In this document: one piece after another, positions 55,059 through 64,000 of the stretch
How positions within the stretch are numbered: the first letter of the stretch is position 1
Layout of the letters: every line of letters begins with the position of its first letter
NCBI GenBank assembly: GCA_031472005.1
Contig: PZJY01000007.1
Span: forward strand, 1,909,808 to 1,973,807
Reading direction: 5' to 3'
DNA length: 64,000 bases
From: Tetracladium setigerum
Lineage: Eukaryota > Ascomycota > Leotiomycetes > Helotiales
Made by a program: the position numbers and the translations under genes
The notes under the pieces: generated by a model
The model's input: the letters and a program-made list of their open reading frames with translations, nothing else
Database searches by the model: none
What the model was told of the DNA's origin: nothing

Positions 55059-56392
55059 ATTACCCATAGCCAAGCTTTTGGAAAACGAAAATATTTCTTC
55101 AGCGTTTTCCAGTTTTTGATATTCTGTGATGTGTATTTGATTTTATTTATCATCCAGGAACTGATGTGATCTGATTGCACATTTCCTGTATGCGCGTATT
55201 GACTAGCTTCTGAAATGCTCAATCTCGAAGCTTACGTCTATTGTGATTAGATTCTGTGTATCTTCAATATCTGCAAATCTTGTTAGTAGCTGGAGAGAGA
55301 ATTGAGTGAGAACAGCTCAAAATTATTGCCAAGACAATAAGCGAACAGAAAGTACACGAGTGAAGAGAGTACAAGTGCAAACAAAGAATAGAACGATAGA
55401 GAAGACTTAATCAGCAGCTAGCGAGTGTGGATTTGGAGCGAATTATGGATATTAAATTGGGAGTCTCGAACTCTTGACAAGGTCTTGATGGTGTTGCGCG
55501 TTAGGTGGAGTGGAACTCGGCAACCCAAGGAAGTCCACAAAGGAAATTGGGCTGAGTTAAAATTGGCGAAGTAGCGTCTTTCTGTTCTCCTCTATTATCA
55601 CGATAGCTGAATAATTATGGCCCCAAAGTAACTCTAATAGGCCAACAGCCTTCAGATAGGAGCGTGGTAGGGAGGTGGTATGTGCTTGCTGTAACGTATA
55701 ACTCAAAGCAAGAAAGAACTAGAAGGTGAAAGGGTCACGATCACATATCGATCATTTCATATTACATGTCTGCTCAGCCAAAATAAGTCACATGAAGTGA
55801 CTCATTACAAATGGATAAATCAGCCCATTGTATGTCACGTGATATTCCTGATATCTCGTATCTACCTAGTTACTGTAGGTAATCTTACTTTGTCGATGTG
55901 AGTTCCTCCGAATCTTCTTCTTTTCTCGACTAAGCTCGTTGCTCGCTCTCAGTCATGCTCAATCCATAATTCAAACAGTAATGGCCACGCAATTCAGTGC
56001 CACCAGGTGCTATGCCATTTCGGCGAAAGTTTTAGGTGCTGGAGTGAACGGAAGGGTCTGTGTGCCTCGGACTAACTGTGGACCTGTGAAAGAATCTGGA
56101 GACCCCGCCATAACGCCGCCACTGTTTGTCCGAACTGCACTCGGAACAGAGTCAAAATGAAGTAAATACTTCTTATGGTGACATGATTCTAGAAAACCCG
56201 AGGGACTTTCTTCATTTACGATTCCGCAGACTTGGCATGCGCAAGGACCCACGCCCCCATTGTTACAATTGGAATATAAACGGAATATTCTATGTATAGA
56301 AGAGGTCAACACCTAGCATTTTGATTTTTGTACTCAATCCTGTCAAAGTTTCAAACTATCGACTGAAGAACGCCACAAAATCAAACAACACA
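55059..56392. other. Intergenic between GH1 and GH43
   Basis: About 1.3 kb. No gene is supported; short ORFs around 55940-56310 on both strands look random. Confidence 0.5.
56275..56280 (+). promoter_or_regulatory. Candidate TATA element, GH43 gene
   Basis: TATAAA about 113-118 bp upstream of the ATG at 56393. Confidence 0.45.
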
Positions 56393-58020
56393 ATGGAGCG
56401 AGTTCAAGTCAACCCAGTCATTCCCGGATTTGCTCCCGACCCCTCAATTGTTTACGTAGATGGCACCTACTTCCTTGTCAACTCCAGTTTCCACCTCTTC
56501 CCTGGTTTGCCAATATATGCCTCTAGGAACTTGAAAGAATGGAAACAAATTGGTATTTTCCCTGCCTTTTTCCCTTTATAATCATTACATGCTTACAAGC
56601 TCAATAAGGCAATGCATTGGATGGAAAACGACACATGAGTTTCCAAGACTCTATGACGAAGCTCGTTGGCCCTGATGATCCAGATGGAAGAATAGCTGCT
56701 CAGGGCGGTCTTTATGCTCCCACGATTCGACATCACAAAGACACCTTCTATGTTGTCTGCACCAATGTTTTCCACAAAGCATCACTGCCAGAGGAAGTGA
56801 GCGAGTACCAAAACTTTATAGTGTCAACCACAGATATCTGGGCTGATGAATGGAACTGTCCTGTTTTCTTCGACTTTTATGGAATCGATGTAAGCTTGTT
56901 TTGGGACGACGACGACAGGGTATACCTTATCGGCGCCGGTTCTCCATCTCCCGCGACCAAGATCCGACAATTTGAGATTGATCTCAAAACAGGAGCAAAA
57001 CTGTCCGAAGAGAAGTTGCTGTGGGAAGGTATTACTCAGGTTTTCCCCGAAGGTCCACACATGTACAAAAAGGACGGGTGGTATTATCTTCTCATCGCGG
57101 AAGGAGGCTGTTTTGCCGATCACCATACCATCATGTCTCGATCGCGAGATATTTGGGGTCCGTACGAGGTGAACCCAGCCAACCCAGTGCTTGGAAAAGC
57201 CGATCCAAATGGCTATATCCAGTATACTGGCCACGGAGACCTCTTCCAAGTTCCTACGGGGGAATGGTACTTCGTTTGTCTTGGTGTGAGGAAGAAAAAT
57301 GGTCGTTTCATCATGGGGCGCGAATCCGTCCTTACCACAGCCACCTGGCCTGAGGGTGAATATCCCGTGATTGACGCAGTTCAACTCAAAGTTCCACTTG
57401 TCCTCAATCAAACCGAATCTTCGGAATGGCCCATCACCAGAAACCCTGGCCGTCCAGATGTCGGTTTTGTCCGAATCCGCGATCCCGTGGAAGAAAATTA
57501 TGAACACACCGGAAGCAGCGTCACTTTGACGTCCAGCAAGGCAGACCTTTCGCAAGACGACGACCCGGTGACCTTCATTGGTAAGCGCCAGAGATGTCTG
57601 GACGGTTCATCTTCAGCGACGCTGGAACCTTTGGTCTCCTCAGCTATCAACGGCTGCGGTCTCAAAACTGGTCTGGCCTACTATAAGGACGAACACCGCT
57701 TTATCCGCCTTTTCTTGGATGTGGACAACAAGGAGATGGTCTTGGAGATTTTCAACAAGGCCAGATCAATCAAGTGCAGAAAAGCTCGGGGCGTGGGTGC
57801 ATTGACCGAGGGCCAGAAAATTACATTTGGTGTTGATTACACCGAGGAAGAATTTTTGTACTGGTATTCCGTTGGTGCAGTGACAAAGGAGGAGCTCGGG
57901 AGGGTAGATACTTTGGACATGACCGGCCATGACTTTGTGGGACCCATTATAGGAATATTTGCTGTTGGCCACAAGGATTGCAAAGTACAGTATTCGGATC
58001 TTCGTCTTGACGACTTTTGA
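56393..58020 (+). CDS. GH43 beta-xylosidase / alpha-L-arabinofuranosidase, intracellular type
   Basis: Two exons (56393-56552, 56609-58020; intron GTATTT...TAAG) give 523 residues. Removes xylose or arabinose from hemicellulose oligosaccharides. The five-bladed propeller catalytic residues can be seen: base Asp16 in PGFAPDPSI, the pKa-tuning Asp147 in GIDVSLF and the acid Glu201 in FPEGPHMYKKDGWYYL. The C-terminal ~200 residues (from about 315) look like the concanavalin-like C-terminal domain of GH43 xylosidases (CGLKTGLAYYKDEHRFIRL). No signal peptide is present. The exact specificity cannot be read from sequence. Confidence 0.92.
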
Positions 58021-58461
58021 TTCCTCAACTAGAATAGAAATAGAAATTTATTTGCTGCGCCAAGACCTATTTTCAAGTGAACTTTTGAAGAAAAAGCAAG
58101 CAAAATCTCTCAGATGTTGACCTTAATGATCAAAGACCACAAAAGCACCCAACAATATCGGATTTCCATGTGACTTCGTGTCTCACCTGTTCGTTCTCAA
58201 ATGGCTGGGCCAGGCGCAATACATCTTTTCTATACTCCGGGCACTATACTAGCAACATCATCAATATTGCTTGGTTCGGATCTATTTCCTTGAGACGTTG
58301 ATCACCGACTTCACGTGTTACTTGAAGCTATCGATATCAGCCTATTATCAGAACCTTATCTTCAATAGTAATTAACCAAGTACTCAGGTACTCAGCAGTA
58401 CCATTTGCCAGGCTCATTTCACCGAGCTGCCCCAGCCACCCAGCGCTACCCCATCGCTACC

Positions 58462-58497
58462 CCAGCTACTCCAGCTACTCCAGCTACTCCAGCTTTG
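58462..58497. repeat. 9-bp minisatellite (CCAGCTACT)n
   Basis: Three perfect tandem copies of CCAGCTACT followed by a partial fourth; related CTACCCCA/G units lie just upstream. Low-complexity repeat, no inferred function. Confidence 0.7.
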
Positions 58498-58791
58498 CGA
58501 CTAGTGCTTTGGCCTTGGCGGAGAGATTGCATTAGGTCTCTATATGAGCGCTTGGAGTGGCTTTTCCCATCCTTGATTACGCTTTCAACTCTAATGCTCG
58601 AATTCGTAATCCCACAAGTGTGCCCTTGAGAATACGCAACCGAGCATTCTCAACTTTTTGACCGGAGTCTCCGGCAGATCCAGAGCAACTATACGGGGTA
58701 TCCTCGGTGATGACATTGTTTTCAGGCTATTTGAATTCGACAACTTATCAATTTCAAATAGTTCAGCCAAGATTCTCGGTATTTTTCTTCA

Positions 58792-58800
58792 TATATAAAT
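58792..58800 (+). promoter_or_regulatory. TATA box, GH10-like gene
   Basis: TATATAAAT about 140 bp upstream of the ATG at 58940. Confidence 0.5.
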
Positions 58801-58939
58801 CATGGAGAATATTTCCCCAGAGTGAACTTTTGTCACCTACATCAAACACCAGAAAACCCTTCTCCAAATCATTTCAGTAGCCGCACAGCACTTCAGCATT
58901 ACATACGGAGCAATCGAAAAATTTCTATCAAACAACAAC

Positions 58940-59940
58940 ATGAAGGCCATAGCACTCATTCTCGCCTTTCTCGCGGCTGCTGAAGCAGTCACCGTTCCTA
59001 GTACTGGAACTACCTCGCTAAAAAAGGAAGCGGCCAAGAAGAACATTCTCATCGGGTCGGGCGCAATCAATCCAAGCTATCTAAATGATGCTCAATTCTC
59101 CACCGTTCTTTCGCAGCAATTCAATAGCCTCTCTCCTGAAAATGAGGGAAAGTGGGTATTCTTTCACCCAAGTGAAAAACAATACAACTGGACCTCGCTT
59201 GACCGCCTCGCCAGCTTCGCCAAAGACAACAAAATGGTTCTCAAGGGACACGGGCTCATCTCAAGCTGCTGCAATCCTGACTACGTCCTCGCCATCACCA
59301 AACCCGCAGCTCTTCGTGCTGCTATGAAAGCCCACTTCTCAGCATTTATGAACAGATACGACAGCAAGAGGGTGAATCGATGGGACGTTGTAACCGAAGG
59401 CATGAAAACTATGGGCGGTGGCTTGGACGCTAACATATTCTACAACGTTCTTGGTGCTGGTTATATCGCAGAAGCTTTCCGCATCGCCAGAGCAGTAGGA
59501 GGGCCCAAAGCTAGACTTTTCATCAATGAAAATCTCGTCGAAACCCTCCCGGAAAACGTCAGGAACTATACGAACTGGTCTCTGGGCTTGTGGCGAACGG
59601 TGTCCCAATCAACGGAGTTGCCCTTCAGATGCACATTACTGAAGTGGCCCCAATACCAGGCGTGCTTACAGACATGGTCAAGTCATACAACGCACTTGGA
59701 CTTGAGGTGACAATTGCTGAATTGGACGTCCACACTCTCAACGCTACACTCCAGACTGAGATCTACGGCGCTATCATGGAAGAGGCTGTACGCGCGGGAA
59801 TCACTGATATCAGCTTCTGGGGCTTTACGGATAAGCATGCTTTCACTTGGGTGCCTGGTGCGAAGCCATTGATGTTCAACGAGACCTACTTTCCCAAGGG
59901 TGCGTTTTATGCAACTCACAAAGCTCTGGCAAATGCTTAG
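58940..59940 (+). CDS. Secreted GH10-like (endoxylanase-like) protein, diverged active site and one apparent frameshift
   Basis: A signal peptide (MKAIALILAFLAAAEA) leads into a GH10 barrel; about 333 residues if one base is added. Family landmarks: FNSLSPENEGKW, DSKRVNRWDVVTEGM (acid/base Glu kept, preceding Asn replaced by Thr), LFINENLVE, ALQMHITEV, VTIAELDVHT (nucleophile Glu kept), ISFWGFTDKHAFTW. The usual GHTLVWHSQLP element reads GHGLISSCCNP, so the conserved Trp, His and Gln of the -1 subsite are gone. The frame changes between NYTNWSLG and LVANGVPINGV, consistent with a base missing at the GGG run 59584-59586. Whether it is a xylanase, a relic or a binding protein cannot be told. 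Confidence 0.85.
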
Positions 59941-60680
59941 GGAGAGAGCTCGGCAAAGGTTTATCGGAGATTGAGCTTGATATGGCCCGGTTGCTTGTAG
60001 GTCATCAACAGGGAGGCAAATTCGAGGGCTACAAGCCTGAACAAGTTCTCAGTACATAGCACATACCATTCCAAATGAACTGAAGTTATCATCATCATCA
60101 TAATCACCATCACGACACTGTTGCTTTCGCAACCCATTTAAGCTTGTAATTAATTTCAATCAATGTTGAGAACCATGACACCATAGGATCCCTGGACCAA
60201 GGTGCAAATGTTGAAATTGGCGAAGGGTACCATCTACATGATTCCCATTGCAATAAGATTTTGCTCCAAATCAATTTTACCGCAGAAACGCCGTTATATT
60301 ACAAGGCGCAAGGGAATTTCCATTGGCTCATCGTAGTATGCATCCTGAAGGGAAGTTGCCACTTTACGATATACAACGTATTCTCGCTCACTTAGCTTGT
60401 TTATCCGCGATCGGGATCTGGATGGAGTCGGCAACTCGCGGCAAGCGGCAACAGACTACGGTGGTACAGCGGTGAAGTATGGGATTTATTCAGGATAAAA
60501 GTACAGTGGCCCGTTTATTGATACTTTTCCTAAAAGAGGTGTTTTCTTGCCGTATATAAAATCTTACTGAGTACTTCGTACTACTAACTTGGGTTTAAGG
60601 AGTAATCTGACACCCCTGCCCTTATACCCTTAAAAAATCCTATGCTTCACCGCTGTGCCTCCATATAGCCAATCATGGGT

Positions 60681-60687
60681 GGCTAAA
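60681..60687 (+). promoter_or_regulatory. GGCTAAA, possible XlnR/Xyr1-type site
   Basis: Matches the core bound by the fungal xylanase regulator XlnR (GGCTAAA). It lies ~700 bp upstream of the sugar transporter and ~740 bp downstream of the GH10-like gene. A single 7-bp match is weak evidence. Confidence 0.25.
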
Positions 60688-61220
60688 AGTTCAGTTAACC
60701 TTAATGGCTTCAGGCTAATTCCATGCCGTAACCCACTTTATGGTGTGGGAAATCGTGCCAAGGAATTCGGCGAAACAACATTGGAGGTGTCAACATCGCC
60801 GGTCAAACTACCATCCCAACTTTGCCTTTCGGTGGAATCCATAAATCCCCCATCTTGCAGGACCCGAGAACCCCCAGGCCTGGAAGGCGGCATGACCAAG
60901 CTCAAGTCGCCTCCCCAGGATTGGGAGACAGACAGGAAATGCCAAACTACTCCCCAAGACCTCGAGTCAAGATACTCTACGACTCAGGGAAACAATGCAA
61001 CGTACGTTAGTTTGACCGGTGAAGCGAACATCTCGTGTTCTAAACATCCCAAATCGAGAGAAAACACCTGACCTTTCCACTCGTTGACCCATCGTCGCAA
61101 CGCCTCCCAAACTACAGTTTCCCCGTGGAGGTGGATCTAGACCCAGACCTGGAGCTGGACCTGGAGGCGGAGATGGTTCGTGAAAGCTTTGCGGGGAGCG
61201 TCAACAATATCTGGATTCAA

Positions 61221-61227
61221 TATAAAA
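61221..61227 (+). promoter_or_regulatory. Candidate TATA element, sugar transporter
   Basis: TATAAAA about 156-162 bp upstream of the ATG at 61383, followed by a CT-rich leader. Confidence 0.5.
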
Positions 61228-61382
61228 TCACCTTCCTTCCCCGCCTTTGACCAAATTTCGAAAAGATCATCAAGCTCCTGGCTCCCTCCTTTACTGGTTG
61301 CCATCTCTTTATCTCTCCTACACTTTCTCTGTCTCTTCCCAAAGAAACTCCCATTTTCAGTCGATATCCAACACTCGAAAAA

Positions 61383-63160
61383 ATGGCTCAAGTCGAAGAT
61401 GGCCACCTGAAGCTCCGAGAGCTCTGCGCCAGCGAAAAACCATGGTGGAGTTCACCGCATCTCGTTAAGCTGAACCTGCTTCTCCTGGTTCCGTTCTTCG
61501 CCAGTTACGTCGGTGGTTATGATGGCAGTATGCTCAATGGTATCCAGACTGTCCCAAAATGGCAAGAAGGTAAGCTCGATAACTTCCTCAAGGAGTATAC
61601 ATCGTACTCTAGCTTCGGACAAGCCATCGCTAATCTGGGACCACTGGACAGACTTCAACCACCCTCGTGGCAGCGTTTTGGGTGTCATGGTGAACATGCA
61701 AACCATTGGCGGAGTTGTCACTTTGCCCCTCGCTCCCTGGGCAGCAGACAAATACGGACGACGAATTCCCATCTTCTTTGGCGCAATCCTCATCATCCTC
61801 GGTGCGCTCATCCAAGGATGTGCTCAGAATTTTGGAATGTTCATTGCCGGTCGATTTTTCGTTGGCTGTGGTGGAGGATTTGTCGCAACCGCTGCTCCTC
61901 CTCTCCTCGGAGAGTTGGCGTATCCAACCCATCGACCTATCATCACCGCTGTTTATAACACTCAATGGGTAAGCAGATTTCTGAATGACAAACAATCGTC
62001 TCTTCCAAATGCATAACTCCAAAGTCTCTAATCTTGCAAATAGTATCTTGGAGCTATCGTAGCAGCTTGGGTAACATTCGGAACATTCAGAATGGAAAGC
62101 AGCTGGAGTTGGCGTATCCCTTCTCTTCTACAGGCACTCGTGTCTATCTTTCAGATCATTTTCATCTACTGGGTACCGGAGAGTCCTAGATGGCTCATTG
62201 CCAATGATCGGACAGAAGAAGCTACAAAGATCCTATCTAGATATCACTGCGGGACTGAAGAACCGACGGAGCTCGTACGTCTCCAGGTAGCTCAGATTAC
62301 CAGCGCCCTCGAGTTTGAGCGCCTCAACGAGTCGGGCTCTTATTTTCAATTCTTGAAATCAAGTAAGTCATATATCTATTTACACATTTTGAACTGTACT
62401 AATACTATGTTCTACTTCAGAGGGAAATCAGCATCGACTGTTCATCGTTTTCATTCTCGGTTTCATTATCCAATGGTGTGGTAACGGGATCATCTCATCC
62501 TATCTCTCTCTCGTCCTTCACAGCGTCGGTATCACCAACCCAGAAACACAGAACTACATCAACGGGGGAATGCAAATTTACAACTTCGCTATCGCTGGTG
62601 CAAGCGCTACTCTCATCGATCGATTGGGTAGAAGATTCCTGTTCCTTACATCCAACATCGGCATGTTAGTTGCATTCATCATCTGGACCGCCCTCGCTGC
62701 ACAACACCAACTGCAAGGAGGCGACAACAAAGGACTTGGTATTGGCGTCGTGGCTATGGTCTTCGTCTTCAACACCTTTTATAATATCGCCATGAACCCG
62801 CTGCCCATTGCTTATCTGCTCGAGGTACTACCGTATACGCTTCGTACCAAGGGTCTCACTGTCTTCAACTTGGCGCAGTACTGCAGTGGTATTTTCAACG
62901 GTTTCGTCAATCCGGTTGCATTGGACGCTCTTAAATGGAAGTACTATATTGTGTTCGACTGTGCTCTGGTGTTGTGGCTCGGCATTATTTACTTCACCTT
63001 CCCTGAGACCCGGAACTTGTCATTGGAGGAGGTCAGCGAAATCTTCGATGGGAGTCAAGCGCTTGAGAGAACATATGATATCAAGGCCGAGGGATTGGCC
63101 GCAGAGCACACGGAGAAGGTTGGAGTGGACGTTAATGAGAAAGATCTAGCAAAGGCTTAG
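61383..63160 (+). CDS. MFS sugar transporter (sugar porter family)
   Basis: Four exons (61383-61569, 61652-61968, 62044-62362, 62421-63160) give 520 residues with good GTAAG donors. Twelve membrane spans are expected. Sugar-porter signatures: GGYDGSMLNGIQ in span 1, DKYGRRIPI (loop 2-3), VPESPRWLI after span 6, IDRLGRRFLFL (loop 8-9) and FPETRNLSLEEVSEIFD after span 12. These proton symporters import mono- or oligosaccharides at the plasma membrane; fungal lactose/cellodextrin permease-like members have the same layout, but the substrate is not readable. Its place beside intracellular GH1, GH3 and GH43 enzymes suggests oligosaccharide uptake. Confidence 0.92.
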
Positions 63161-63926
63161 TTCTGGAGTTGAACCAGTTGTCGAGGTGGGCTGTTGGGAA
63201 GTTGGTTTGGTCAAGAAGCATATAAGTGCTAACTCGTCGCTTTACGAAAGTATGAAGAGGATGGTTTTTTCGAGTTAAACACGAGCTGTACCTTGGGAAA
63301 CAATCAGACATGTGTAACCCTTCATCTTTGAAATTCTTAGATTTTTCTGTTGACTTGCCAGTTCAAAAGTTTCCTATCACTCCTCATTCAATCATTTTCA
63401 TTAACTAACTAAATGATCGTTATCGGTCATCCTTCACCACGTTTCGGGAATTGGCAAGGAATACCAAAAACTCGGAATCCTTGGCAATGCAAAACGTTGT
63501 ACCAACAATCGATTCTTGCATTGAAAACGCAATGAGATGGATAATTACTACTATTTACAACGACCCTTTATAAAGAATCGAGTTCAGATTGCATATCACT
63601 ATTACATGAAAGAGCAAAGTAGAAGCATGGTTTTTGACTGTTGACGTTCTGAGCAGAAACGAGTATATGATTGGCCCGCTTATTTTGCGTCGCTTTCCGC
63701 GGCCGCCACGGGATGGTCGTACAGTAGCAGCGCCTCTCCTCCTCCAATTGGCTCTGAACATAACCAAATGCAGGGCAACGGGCTGAATATAACACAGCTG
63801 ATGCTCCTAACTCCAACGACCTCTCCATCTCACAACTTCATCTACTCCAACCTCCAATCTCACCATCAAAACCCCCCTGTCCACCCTACCCAATCGAAAG
63901 AAAAACCTTCCATCCATCCCATAAAA
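63161..63926. other. Intergenic, no gene seen
   Basis: About 770 bp between the transporter and the last start codon; minus-strand ORFs at 63555-63828 look random. The final ~90 bases are C/CT-rich, like a fungal leader. Confidence 0.45.
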
Positions 63927-64000
63927 ATGGCACCAAAAACCTCAACCATCCTCCTCTCCCTCACCATCCCAGCCGGGATTTACTTCCTCATGATCCTCGG
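63927..64000 (+). CDS. Start of a gene truncated by the window edge
   Basis: An ATG in good context (AAAATGGC) after a C-rich leader opens a frame to the end of the window: MAPKTSTILLSLTIPAGIYF and on. The first ~25 residues are hydrophobic after a short polar head, as in a signal peptide or signal anchor. Too little is present to name it. Confidence 0.45.
   Translation, partial: MAPKTSTILLSLTIPAGIYFLMIL

Larger units (their letters stand above)
58021..58939. other. Intergenic between GH43 and GH10-like genes
   Basis: About 920 bp without a supported gene. A 9-bp minisatellite at 58462-58497 and a TATA element at 58792-58800 are listed separately. Confidence 0.5.
59941..61382. other. Intergenic upstream of the sugar transporter
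   Basis: About 1.4 kb without a supported gene; ORFs at 60655-61071 show no family features. Contains a GGCTAAA element and a TATA element. Confidence 0.5.

Overview
The window looks like genomic DNA of a filamentous ascomycete (Pezizomycotina; Leotiomycetes would fit, but that is inference). The evidence is short GT-AG introns of about 45-160 nt, a HET-domain protein, a Con-13-like secreted protein, Zn2Cys6 regulators and many fungal carbohydrate-active enzymes. Gene models below were built by joining open frames across plausible splice sites and checking that exon lengths sum to whole codons.

Layout. 0-2.2 kb: no convincing gene, but a degenerate array of a ~35-nt motif in two alternating types. 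2.2-9.1 kb: a DUF2458-type protein divergent from a COX14-like mitochondrial protein, an NmrA-like reductase and DNA polymerase eta. 9.5-12.0 kb: a HET-domain gene with an apparent frameshift, followed by a gene-poor 2 kb that carries a second small cluster of the array motif. 14-24 kb: a Cys-rich single-span membrane protein, a copper amine oxidase (one apparent frameshift), an unknown fungal protein, a TANGO2/NRDE protein and a TB2/DP1/HVA22 (REEP) membrane protein. 24.9-27.4 kb: a zinc alcohol dehydrogenase and a P-loop-less GTPase-like protein. 27.8-34.6 kb: an MFS (DHA2-type) efflux transporter, a Zn2Cys6 regulator and a DUF1772 protein; the regulator and the transporter share triple CGGACGAA direct repeats upstream. 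36.4-46.7 kb: an amino-acid permease, a charged coiled-coil protein, a mitochondrial helical protein (apparent frameshift) and a Con-13-like secreted protein.

47-63 kb is a carbohydrate-use cluster: GH3 beta-glucosidase with a PA14 insert, Zn2Cys6 regulator, GH1 beta-glucosidase, GH43 glycosidase, secreted GH10-like protein and MFS sugar transporter. GH3, GH1 and GH43 lack signal peptides, so the arrangement suggests import of plant cell-wall oligosaccharides and hydrolysis inside the cell. The window ends inside the start of another gene.

Four genes each need exactly one extra base to read through, and each time the shift falls at or beside a short G/C run. This looks more like homopolymer under-calling in the assembly than four independent pseudogenes, but the sequence alone cannot decide.
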